22,712 nucleotides of DNA from Paramacrobiotus richtersi (Eukaryota; Tardigrada; Eutardigrada; Parachela; Macrobiotidae): contig JAQGAU010000912.1 of assembly GCA_034698045.1 (NCBI GenBank), forward strand, positions 1 through 22,712, written 5' to 3'. The translations under genes and the position numbers were made by a program. Below the pieces are notes generated by a model. It did not search any database. It saw only the letters and a program-made list of their open reading frames with translations, and was not told where the DNA came from. Of this stretch, positions 9,722-18,480 are shown piece by piece (the stretch's first letter is position 1; every line of letters starts with the position of its first letter).

Positions 9722-10142
9722 TTTGGAAAGCGGTACGGCTGGAGAGGATCGAACGTGTAGCGATATTCTTTCTGACTAACGTCCACCTCAGCTGATGGAT
9801 TTCCGGAGATACTGAACAAACACAACCATAAGTGGAACCAAAAGAACGTCTCGGTCGTACTTAGAAGAAATCTGATCTCAGAAACTTCTATGGATCAATG
9901 CAGAGAGCGCTGATGATGATGGTTACAAGCATACACAGTACGAACCAGTAAAAGCACCCAAGTTAGTCCAAACTACTGATATATATGCAAAGGAGTCCAT
10001 GAACACTTCTGATCAGGAATTACAACTATTAAGAGAAGTCAGCGGTGCGTGTGTTTGTTGTTTTTCTGGGGCATGATGGCGGCCTGTAAAAACCCACTTT
10101 CGCAGCATGCATTCACCTTTCATGCAGCCAATCGTGAGCGCA
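9722..10142 (-). promoter_or_regulatory. conserved 5' flank and presumed promoter of IgA
   Basis: This region is alignable with the upstream regions of IgB and IgC. Landmarks are a near-palindrome TTCTGATCAGGA at 10007-10018 and a CCTTTCATGCAGCCAATCGTGA segment at about 10116-10137 containing CCAAT, roughly 410 bp before the ATG. A TATATAT stretch at about 9979-9986 could be a TATA box about 260 bp upstream; it is not preserved in IgB. Transcription start is not visible from sequence. Confidence 0.45.
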
Positions 10143-10854
10143 GGAGGCCGAGAGGCAGCCCCTTTTGGTTAGACGAATAGCGAATCCTGTGAACTGGCGG
10201 TCATGTGCTGACTTAGTCCAAGGCAGGTGAGCTGTGCCAGCGCTGGGAATGTCACCGGCAGTCGTGGTAATAAAACGTTGCGAGAAGTTTGCTGTATATA
10301 TGTACATGGCACTGATGGTCAGCGTAATTCCAGCACGAACTGGCACGTGAGAAGCTGTTGCAGGTTATCTATTTAATTTAAAGGTCTTCTCATTTTTCTT
10401 TTGCAAATGAGTTTCCGACTTAGCATTTCGTTTAGGCTAATTTTGTAATGTATTACTAAAGCAATTCGCCAGTACCAAACCACATAACTATCATCATATC
10501 ATGTTGTATGTTGATCAATTTAATACAACAAATTAAACTGAAAAACAGCAGAAATCTTTGGAAAAAGGTGAGAAACGTGCTACACATATTCCAGTCATAC
10601 ATGATTAACACAATTCACCAGTACCAAAGCAAATAACAATTTTAATAAAAGGAATAGTTAAACCAAAAAAATGCAAAAATCTGAACAAAATTAATAATCA
10701 TGGTGAACAATAAAACGTTGAAGACGACATGAATATGTATTTGATGAGTACGACCGGCATCTGAGCAACTGCACTGTACAGTAGTGTCCGCTGTTCCCTA
10801 ATTATGTGATATATCGGCATATTCAATACGCCTTATCACTGCTGTGTCGTCTAA
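10143..10854. other. unassigned spacer between IgA upstream region and satellite
   Basis: Nothing is recognised as a gene. The minus-strand 77-codon frame ending at 10113 lies partly in the conserved upstream block and is not conserved as protein in the IgB and IgC counterparts. The string 'cgtttaggctaatttt' near 10429 recurs near 4628, tying this spacer to the duplicated unit. Confidence 0.4.
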
Positions 10855-11110
10855 AAAATGGTTAATTTTTTAATGTTATCTGCTTAAAAGTATAACATTA
10901 AATTGGTTGTAGAAGCAGTTTGACAATTTCCAGGCGTACAGTATCGTACAAGCCACTGTTCTACATCATTAATATTGTTCACATCAGCTGTCGCATGTAT
11001 AATTGTTGTAGTAGAGAAAAGTGAAGAAAAACACAGTTTATTACATTCAGTTTCATAATTATACGTCAAAATTTCTTATTTCCATATGCGAGCAAATTCA
11101 ATGTTTACGG
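10855..11110. repeat. single satellite unit
   Basis: One unit of the 255-290-bp satellite has its core at 10950 ('aagccactgttctacatcatt', then 'catcagctgtcgcatgta'). A minus-strand 61-codon frame over it reads ATADVNNINDVEQWL; the same reading can be glimpsed in other units, but always broken. Confidence 0.65.
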
Positions 11111-11756
11111 CTAGAGGTATCGGTCAAACGACTGAAATTATTTGAGGAGTATTTCTGTGTGGTTTCTAAATTCTGTTGTAATCGATGCAGTGACTTCACG
11201 TCAAGCGGAACTTCTGTTAATGGCCGCAATGTCTGCGCGGGCCGCCGTTTATAACAAGTATTGGGATGTAACCGGCTTCTGGCTGTGTCGAACCTGTCGG
11301 TGATATCGGCAGTGTTACCCACGGAATCGTTCAGAGAAAGGTACCTTAACTCATAATCACCAAATATCAACACTATTGAACAGAATGGGAAAAGTTCTAC
11401 TGTTATAACTGCAATTAAGTCGGCGACGGTGTCATATGCCATTTTTCTCTTCAATGACTTTATAACAATATTCGCCTTCGCGCATACAAGCACTAAACTA
11501 CGTACAACAGAAAGAAAGATATTATGCTAGGTGACCGGAATTGTTTAAACATTGATAACATAAAATCCCGATAACTGCACCGTATCCAGTCCGCACACGA
11601 TAAGCTACAAAAGTCATTGTCCCGTAGAGATGATAAAAACTCAGAAGACGCTGCTCCGGTCTAGCATCGAACGTATTTTTGGCAGTACAAAGGAATAAAG
11701 CAGTAAAAAAAGAAATTAAGCCTGTACCAAAAGAAAACAGTACCAACAAGTCCCCA
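11111..11756 (-). other. 3' flank of IgB with conserved GC-rich segment
   Basis: From 11756 down to about 11257 the sequence parallels the IgA 3' flank at high similarity, including 'caccaaatatcaacactattgaacaga' near 11360 and 8157 and the GC-rich SRLHPNT segment at 11345-11257. Similarity stops abruptly after CCCAATACT, marking a duplication boundary. A 131-codon minus-strand frame (11493-11098) spans it but crosses the boundary into unrelated sequence, so I do not call it a gene. Confidence 0.45.
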
Positions 11757-12854
11757 CTACACCGCTGAACTCAACAAACGCGCACAGACCATCACCGCCA
11801 ATCCAATTGCGAAGACCGAGGCCGCGCCGCCCACCTTAGGGGAGTGAATCGCCGCTGTCGGGACATCGATTCCGGTGGTCTGGCGGATTCCGTTGACAAC
11901 CCTGAACGTTTTTTCGGCCATGCCAAGAGCATTGTCCGCTCTGCACAGAATGCTATCGTACTGGGAATGCTGGTCATCAAAGGTCACTGCACACTGGCGT
12001 TCACGGCAGACGGGGAACGTGTCATCCCCCTTCTCCGACATACTTGTACCGTTGTGGTACCAGGAGAACGTGGGCTGTTTAAGACCTATCGGGACACCTG
12101 TCTCGGCATCGCACGTCAGTGTAATCTCTTCCGTAGTATTCCGTTGCACTTCCACCATCGGATGCTCGAATTCGGGAACATGTTCGACGAGTAGATTAAT
12201 AGTGACCGTACCCACATCTATCAAGTCGCTTCCGTCATCGTTAGCGTTTTTGATCGTCTGAGCTGCCCTACAGACATATGGACCTGCGTCGGTCCGATCC
12301 ACTTGCCGAATGGTCAAGATGTCGAATGAATACTTTGCAGTTGGAGAGCCGGCACGGATGGTTGTTCCGTTAGCGTTGAGCCAGGTGATATTTGTTGGTG
12401 CAATACCCGGCATGATCGCACAGTGAAGTTGTGCTACCTCCGCTCCGACATACGACAGGACGGGAGTCTGGGTGGTTGTCAAATTGAGACCCTGGTAGAT
12501 CTCTAATTTGACGGTCTTTTCTCCGACCAGTTTGCCATCGATGGAGGCCTGGCAGGTGTACGTCCCCACGTCTCCATGTCCGAAACTCTCGATAGTCCCT
12601 GATGCCGTCGCCAGGCGCGTCATTCCCTTAATCATTGTCGCGTTCCACCTGAAATTTGGCATGTTCGAAGTAAAGGAAGCATTTGCATTCCTAGCGGCCA
12701 TACAATTGAGGTAGACACGGGTGTTCTGCTTGATGAATTTCCGCCCGGATAGAGCAAAAGGAGTTAGAGTAAGGTCATCCGGACGGAACACACTGGCGGC
12801 AACTGATAACAATAAAAGACCAGCGACCAGGATTCGTCCTAAAAGATCATTCAT
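11757..12854 (-). CDS. IgB: secreted, probably GPI-anchored three-Ig-domain surface protein
   Basis: Single-exon gene of 365 codons, paralogue of IgA and IgC. Signal peptide 1-21 (LLGRILVAGLLLLSVAAS). Ig domain 1 has C51, W70 and C101, with the shortest loop of the three paralogues between W and the second cysteine. Domain 2 has C145, W158 and DAGPYVC195. Domain 3 has C248, W265 and C304, plus the CRERQC pair at 283 and 288. The stalk VPTAAIHSPKVGG leads into a hydrophobic end (about 345-365) that contains one arginine but no proper cytoplasmic tail, so GPI anchoring is favoured over a transmembrane helix. Sequons occur at 58, 71, 124, 155, 162, 239 and 268, more than in IgA. All differences in length from the paralogues are in multiples of three, which suggests an active coding sequence. 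It lies 2.0 kb from IgA in the same orientation. Ligand and tissue are not predictable. Confidence 0.88.
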   Translation of the reverse strand: MNDLLGRILVAGLLLLSVAASVFRPDDLTLTPFALSGRKFIKQNTRVYLNCMAARNANASFTSNMPNFRWNATMIKGMTRLATASGTIESFGHGDVGTYTCQASIDGKLVGEKTVKLEIYQGLNLTTTQTPVLSYVGAEVAQLHCAIMPGIAPTNITWLNANGTTIRAGSPTAKYSFDILTIRQVDRTDAGPYVCRAAQTIKNANDDGSDLIDVGTVTINLLVEHVPEFEHPMVEVQRNTTEEITLTCDAETGVPIGLKQPTFSWYHNGTSMSEKGDDTFPVCRERQCAVTFDDQHSQYDSILCRADNALGMAEKTFRVVNGIRQTTGIDVPTAAIHSPKVGGAASVFAIGLAVMVCARLLSSAV

Positions 12855-13314
12855 TTTGGATACCGGTACGGGTTGAGAGGAATGTGACGATATTCTTTCT
12901 GACTAACGTCCACTTCAGCCGATGGATTTCCTGAACGAACACAACCAGAAGTGGAACGAAGGAGCGTTTATGATGTAAGCAATCAAGTCTCGGAAAATTC
13001 TGTAGAACAATGACAACGCTGATGCTAAGGCTACAAGCCAACACAGCAAGAACCAACAAAATCACGTATGTTATCCCAAGCTACTGAACCAACGACGTTG
13101 AAACACTTCTGATCAGAAATTCCAACTAATGAACAGTCTGCAGTATTCGCAAGTGGATTTCTGTGGGTGGATGAAGCCGATTGATTCACGATGGCACACG
13201 CTTTGTACGGGACAATGCTCAGATATGCTGGACGCCATTATGCCCCAGAAAATCCACAAACAGCATGGGCAGCAAAGCATGCGTTCACCTTTCACGCAGC
13301 CAATCGTGATCGCA
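12855..13314 (-). promoter_or_regulatory. conserved 5' flank and presumed promoter of IgB
   Basis: It aligns with the IgA and IgC upstream regions. A perfect 12-bp palindrome TTCTGATCAGAA lies at 13107-13118, and CCTTTCACGCAGCCAATCGTGA with a CCAAT core lies at about 13288-13309, roughly 445 bp before the ATG. The leader directly before ATG (GGTATCCAAA) and the 'ctgactaacgtccac' stretch are shared with IgA. No TATA box is evident. Confidence 0.45.
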
Positions 13315-14627
13315 GGAGGCAGATGACAGCCTTGTGGATTAGACGAAGAACATGCTAAAAGCTTATTCATCAAGTTGCGGTCATGTGCTGTGTGTGTTAC
13401 ATTGTTACTAATTGTAAGTCTTTTTGTACAGACAGTAATACCATTCATTCTTCACGTTATATTACCATGACTGCTGGTGACCTCAGCGCTGGCATGGCTC
13501 ACAGTCCTGGCACACGAACTGTCATGTGAAAAGCTGGCCGGTAAGTCAACTGCTTGTACAAAAAAACATATACACATACAAACAATTAATTGTACAGTAG
13601 TCGTTGCCACGATGTGGTGATGCGTTTATGAGTTGTTCTGCACGTAATGTACATCTATTCTTTTTTTCGCGGTTTAGCGAAAGTTTTTTCGTGGTTGGTT
13701 TTTAGTGGACAAGGGTTTTCTCCTTTCGTACACCCTACAACAGATACCGTTTGTATTCCTAATTAGTTTATAATTTAGCTAGAAACAAGCAGAGGTACAT
13801 AATCAGTTACTAACCCGTATTACCAACACCTCGTAATGATTAATTTATAAGTACATGTACTGCAAAATTAAATAAAGCGTACTAAGTACACACAGTCAAC
13901 TCACTGTATGCAACTCAAGAAACTAATAATCACTTTATCTTTGCGCAACAAAGTGACTGATTTTGAAGAGCAAGCTGAAAATAACGAAGAAATCCATACA
14001 ATAAAAATTGCTGGTAAGACAACGAAGCTTGGTAGTTAAACTCGATAGCTTCTTAATGCACATTGACGAACTTCATGCCACTGTAGAACGTTTTCCCGGT
14101 AACCAAAGCTCTTGCGCTATTGTACATCTGTACCTTTCCGATCGCATTTTACGCTAGCATGAAATGTACAAATATTAAGAAAATTCACCAATATTCTGAA
14201 AACACCGTTATTTTAGTGTGTCACACTACTATTCTGTTAGGGACGGTCTAATCTATCTAAAAAACCCGTAAGATGGAATCATCGCAGTAAGCACGAACAA
14301 AAATAGTGCGATCAAACACGAATCAAATAATAACCACGCTACAACTGATTAATTAAACGTATCGCAATGCAAACGTATCGCAAAATGCAATTATTATTCA
14401 GTCACTAGTTTTGTCAATACAAGGCATACATAAGTGCGATAAATAAACAGAAAACAACAGAATTAATAACAATTCAGGTTCTATTTTTCGAAGAATGTAA
14501 CCAACTACAGTACAGCATACACCACACAATTTAAATAAATATAATACTAATAAATATTAAATAATACAGTATACAGCATGCAATTTAAATAAATCTGTGG
14601 TACATTTATTGCAAACTTTTAGCTTAC
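13315..14627. other. intergenic: unit linker and conserved block downstream of GMPS copy C
   Basis: No gene is supported. About 13672-13735 matches 4780-4840. About 13900-14030 ('ctttgcgcaac' then 'ctgattttgaa') matches 19975-20060. The interval 14070-14267 is the conserved block in its common orientation, which is reversed in unit D. AT-rich repeats of ATTTAAATAAAT-like sequence occur near 14530-14600. Confidence 0.45.
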
Positions 14628-15558
14628 CTGGAGTCCTGGACCCCAACCGAGCGGATGGGCAGAATATGTCCGGCTATATCATATTTGGTCGCCTCCAGGA
14701 GAAATTCCGCCTCTTCCGCCGCCATGGACGTCCGCACATGTTCATGAATAACTGACAGCAAACAATTGTAAGTACGACATAAAACCGGCCGATTCCACTC
14801 GAGGATTGACGAATGTGGATGCGGTGTACTTACGCGCCACACCGGTTTGCCAAAGGAACAAATAATCCGCAACAGCATCACAGGCTTATCATAACCTTTC
14901 CCCCGATACGGCTCGGTCGCGCATATCACCCGTACGGCCAGTCCAGGACCTACACGGATTCGGAACAAACGCTAGTGACGGCCTTGACTTGGACTTCCGT
15001 GTGTTTTTACTGAATGTTTTGGGTATAGATTCCTATCCACATTTTACCATGACTTTTGCTGAATTTGGTTACGAAATTTCCAAGCACCAGATCCATCGTA
15101 TCTATTTTTATTTCATATTGCTACTTTCCAAGCCATTCTGAGACACATATGTCTTTGGCGGCACATGTCTTTATTACTCCTACAAGCAGATCCATGGAGA
15201 TCATGAACGCCATAAACTGATCGCAGTGCAAACAAAATGCTAAAAGTAAACGTAAAATCTTTCGGTAAAAATGGTGACGAAATGATCAAACAAATTTTTT
15301 TCCTATTGCCATAAAGTTGTAAACCAACGTCAATAAAACCCACTCAAGCCAGAAATCGATTTTTCAGCCACTACACTACGAAACCCATCTATAGTATACT
15401 GCACAGGTTATCACCGCAGTGCAGTACGCAGTTCTCTAAATACCGATTTACTATGTGCAAAAGCAGTGTGAATTTTTCAATGAATTAACAAACACAATTT
15501 TCCCACGTTTTACCAGGAAAAGGATGTCACGCGCTGAACAAGTTGCTCCGGCAGAAGG
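14628..15558 (-). pseudogene. GMP synthase-like partial copy C with lost splice acceptor
   Basis: The upstream exon survives only at its 3' end (about 15558-15514, LPEQLVQR then four extra bases before TTTTCCTG and a GTAAAA donor). The next exon, 14949-14834, is intact and encodes [18 protein letters not shown]...GKPVWR with a GTAAGT donor. The following exon (14758 downward) encodes LSVIHEHVRTS...[11 protein letters not shown], but the AG before it is TG, so the acceptor is lost. The 75-bp intron has no stop and is a multiple of three, so the reading frame continues through it for 115 codons. After VGVQ the sequence continues GAC TCC AG and then GTAAGC, recalling the GDCRS continuation of known GMP synthases and suggesting this donor is the ancestral one. 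Fragmentary upstream exon and missing downstream exons argue for a pseudogene. Confidence 0.8.
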
Positions 15559-15956
15559 GTGAAAGTTTTTCCGGATAATCAGTATAACTCTTTGCGTACG
15601 CTGCAAGCCGACAATTTTGTCATGGCATTTTTCTCCTCACCCATTTTTACTTATTCTGTACATTGATAGACACGCTCGCTGCTCGCACGTACAACCACAC
15701 CAAAGAGATATTTTTTAACAGCTACAGTAGATGACCAACATCAATAACGTTTGACAATAGGCAACAAAAACCCCGATAATAACTGCGCCATTTCCTCACA
15801 GCCAGACGCCAAAGGTCAGTCCAGTACAAATGCTAAATATAAAAACTCAGGAGACACTGACACCTCCAGTCTATCATGGAACGTGTCTTTGGCAGGAAGA
15901 AAGCAACAAAAACAGTAACTGAGCCTGTACCAACAAGTTTCCACCACACCGCTTCT
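15559..15956 (-). other. 3' flank of IgC
   Basis: Beyond the IgC stop the sequence parallels the IgA and IgB flanks ('gcctgtaccaa.aag', 'aaaactcaggagacactg', 'tatttt..cagctacagtag') down to about 15590, then changes to the eroded GMPS exon. The GC-rich SRLHPNT segment of the IgA and IgB flanks is absent, so the GMPS junction here lies nearer to the Ig gene. Confidence 0.5.
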
Positions 15957-17063
15957 TTAAACAAGCACCGCACAGACCGCCCCCAGCAGCACAGCCAGCC
16001 CCATCGCAACGGCCGAGACCCCGCTGCCCACCTGGGTGATGAGAGTCACCTCGGACAGCATGTTCCGGCGGATTCCTTCGACCACTCGGAACGTCTTTCC
16101 CGCCCTGCCAAGACCGTTTTCCGAGCTGCACTGAATGCTATCGTACCGGGAGTGCTGTTCACCGAAGGTCACTGTACATTGGCGTTCACGGCAGGCGGGG
16201 AACTTGTCATCACCCTTGTCCGACATATTTGTGCCGTTGTGATACCAGGAGAAAGTGGGCGGTTTAAGACCTATCGGGACACCCGTCGCGGCATCGCACG
16301 TCAGTGTAATCGGTTCTGTACTATTCCGTTGCACTTCCACCATCGGATGCTCGAATTCGGGAACATGTTCGACGAAGAGATTAATAGTAACGGTAGCCAC
16401 ATCGATCAAATCGCTTCCGTCATCGCTGGCGTTTTTGATCGTCTGAGCTGCCCTACAGAAATATGGACCCGCGTCGGTCCGATCCACTTGCAGAATGGTC
16501 AAGATTTCGAATGAGTACTGTGCAAATGGAGAGCCGGCACGGATGATTGTTCCGTTGGCGTTGAGCCATGTGATATTTCTTTGTGTGATACCCGGCATGA
16601 CAGCACAGTGAAGTTGTGCTTCCTCCGCTCCGACATGGGACAGGACGGTTGTCTGAGTGGCTGAGAAATTGAGACCCTGGTAAATCTCTAATTTGACGGT
16701 CTTTTCTCCGACCAGTTTGCCATCGATGGATGCCTGGCAGGCGTACGTCCCCACGTCCGGAGGTCCGAAACTCTCAATAGTCCCTAATGCCGTCTTCAGG
16801 CGCTCGCTCAGCATTTCGCCCTTCTCACTGAAAACAGGTATCGGTTTCGCAGTCCAGTTGAAATTTGGCATGTTCGAATCAAAGGAAACATTTCCATTCC
16901 TAGCTGCCGTGCACGTGATGGGGACACGGGTGTTCTGCTTGATGAATTTCCGCCCGGATAGGGCAAAAGGAGTTAGCGTAAGATCATTCGGATCAAACAC
17001 ACCGGCCACAACTGATAACAATAAAAAACCAGCCAATAGGATTCGTTCTAAAAGATTACTCAT
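15957..17063 (-). CDS. IgC: secreted, probably GPI-anchored three-Ig-domain surface protein
   Basis: Single-exon gene of 368 codons. Signal peptide 1-21 (core LLAGFLLLSVVAG). Ig domain 1 has C51, W70 and DVGTYAC109, with a long charged loop (FSEKGEMLSERLK) between W70 and the second cysteine that is absent from IgB. Domain 2 has C153, W166 and DAGPYFC203. Domain 3 has C256, W273 and C312, with the CRERQC pair at 291 and 296. The stalk differs from IgA and IgB (RRNMLSEVTLITQVGSG lacks their TGIDVPT), and the last ~20 residues are hydrophobic (VSAVAMGLAVLL...), consistent with a GPI signal. Sequons include 58, 132, 163, 170, 211, 247 and 276. The neighbours are GMPS copy C downstream and a GC-rich spacer upstream. 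Family membership is clear; specific function is not. Confidence 0.88.
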   Translation of the reverse strand: MSNLLERILLAGFLLLSVVAGVFDPNDLTLTPFALSGRKFIKQNTRVPITCTAARNGNVSFDSNMPNFNWTAKPIPVFSEKGEMLSERLKTALGTIESFGPPDVGTYACQASIDGKLVGEKTVKLEIYQGLNFSATQTTVLSHVGAEEAQLHCAVMPGITQRNITWLNANGTIIRAGSPFAQYSFEILTILQVDRTDAGPYFCRAAQTIKNASDDGSDLIDVATVTINLFVEHVPEFEHPMVEVQRNSTEPITLTCDAATGVPIGLKPPTFSWYHNGTNMSDKGDDKFPACRERQCTVTFGEQHSRYDSIQCSSENGLGRAGKTFRVVEGIRRNMLSEVTLITQVGSGVSAVAMGLAVLLGAVCAVLV

Positions 17064-17486
17064 TTTGGGTACGGCTTGAGGGGAATTTGGCGAGACTCTT
17101 CCTGGCTATAACGGCAACCTAGCCGACGGGTTTCCGCATAGATCTTGAACGAACACAACCATCCATAAGTGGAACCAAGGAACGTTTATGTCGTACTTAA
17201 AGAAATCAGGACTCAGAAACTTCAATAGAAAATGATGATGGTGGCTACAAACCTACGCACTACGAACCAGCAAAATCATCCACGTTATCCCAAACTACAG
17301 ATTATACATTTCTGATCAGGATTACAGCTAATGAAAAGTCTGCTGTTCGAAAGTCGCTTTCTATAGGTTGGTGAAGCAATGCTCGGATATGCCGGGCGCA
17401 GTACGTATGCCCCAGAAAAATCACAAACAACATGCAGTCATGTGGCAGCAGGTATTGGCCTTTCACGCAGCCAATCATGATCGCAG
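17064..17486 (-). promoter_or_regulatory. conserved 5' flank and presumed promoter of IgC
   Basis: It shares the near-palindrome TTCTGATCAGG at 17310-17320 and GGCCTTTCACGCAGCCAATC at 17457-17476 with IgA and IgB. The CCAAT core is about 410 bp before the ATG. A TGTATAAT stretch lies next to the palindrome and could serve as a TATA box. The leader just before the start codon is GTACCCAAA. Confidence 0.45.
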
Positions 17487-18480
17487 AGGGCCGTGGGTCA
17501 TGTGCTGACTACAAGTAACATACATACAGTAATAGCAGGTCATTGGTACTCGTGACCTTATTACAGGGCTTTATTATGAACAGTAAACTTTTCTCAACGA
17601 TATATTACCATGAGCCATCCAAGCTCTGGAAAGGTCATCCAGAGAGAGAGCAACGAGAGAAATCTAAGGGAATAAAGTTGTCTTGTGTTGTCCATGCGGC
17701 GAACACGGTGAATTCATCACCAAGGTGGAGGCCGGTATTGTAGAGTCAGCAAAACCTCTGGAATCAGATTCTGGTGACAAAATCCGAGGAAAACGACCAC
17801 CTTCATGACTTCCTGAAGGAAATCCCCAAATTTAATTCGGATTTGTCTTTGGTTTTATTCGGGACTACGTATGTCATTAAGCCCAAGCGACGTAACCGAC
17901 CTACCGTACACTGTCCAGTATAACCATTCGCTTATATGGAGTACAGTTGATGCATATTACCAGAAAGAATAATACTAGCAATATTCTGTAATTTTATTCA
18001 GTTAGTAATTTATATTACTGATATTACGTAATTGTACTGCAATTTTATTGTTATGACTAACAACTTTGGAGAGAAATTATCGACAGTTTTGAAACATCAT
18101 TTGAAATCTGACATTTACAGGATGATCCGCGGGATGAGCACAAAGGATGAAGCGAAAGGCGAGGATTCTGGAAAACGTCACGTCCACAATTACGTACGTA
18201 TTTCAACGTCGCAATAGCGAAGAAATTACATTTCGTACAAAAACACAGACTCATTCCCATTCCGTCGTTCCCGGCGGTTTTTATAAGTTAAACCGTAAAC
18301 AACACGGGAGACGCCGCCGACTTCCTTAATAATCGAATTACAATCTCCAACACCGTCTGCAAAACAACGACCAATTATTCCAATAATATACATATCATGT
18401 ACCTTCTATAACAATTCTGCAGTACCAAGACATCTGGAAATTTTTAAGCAACTGAATAAAACAATTCACATCAAAAATTG
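17487..18480. other. unassigned spacer with remnants of the PRDEHG-F sequence
   Basis: Plus-strand coding-like sequence is scattered here: 17543-17743 is open but unrecognised, and the frame containing CCPCGEHGEFITK overlaps it. Near 18121 the reading DDPRDEHKG ends in TGA and is nucleotide-similar to 4250-4370 ('gacagttttg.aa.atcattt.aaat' followed by the motif). It looks like a decayed counterpart of the 4.3-kb ORF. No intact gene is supported. Confidence 0.4.
17668..17808 (+). CDS. possible ORF fragment with CPCGEHGEF motif
   Basis: Unrecognised. An open frame of 46 codons without its own ATG runs to a TGA and contains CCPCGEHGEFITK followed by an acidic and then basic tail (SDSGDKIRGKRPPS). 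Position and motif resemble the ORF at 4264-4467. Upstream in another frame lies EPSKLWKGHPEREQREKSKG, so a single frameshift could join them. It could equally be chance. Treat as a remnant, not as a gene. Confidence 0.2.
   Translation, partial: GNKVVLCCPCGEHGEFITKVEAGIVESAKPLESDSGDKIRGKRPPS

Noticed and set aside
9979..9986. TATATAT as a confident TATA box of IgA
   Set aside because: It is not conserved in IgB and only partly in IgC, and its distance to the start codon cannot be judged without a transcript.
10113..10346. 77-codon minus-strand open frame upstream of IgA
   Set aside because: The nucleotide sequence is conserved upstream of IgB and IgC, but the reading frame is not, which fits a regulatory block better.
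11098..11493. 131-codon minus-strand open frame
   Set aside because: Only its middle part is conserved with the IgA flank. The frame crosses a duplication boundary and ends in unrelated sequence.
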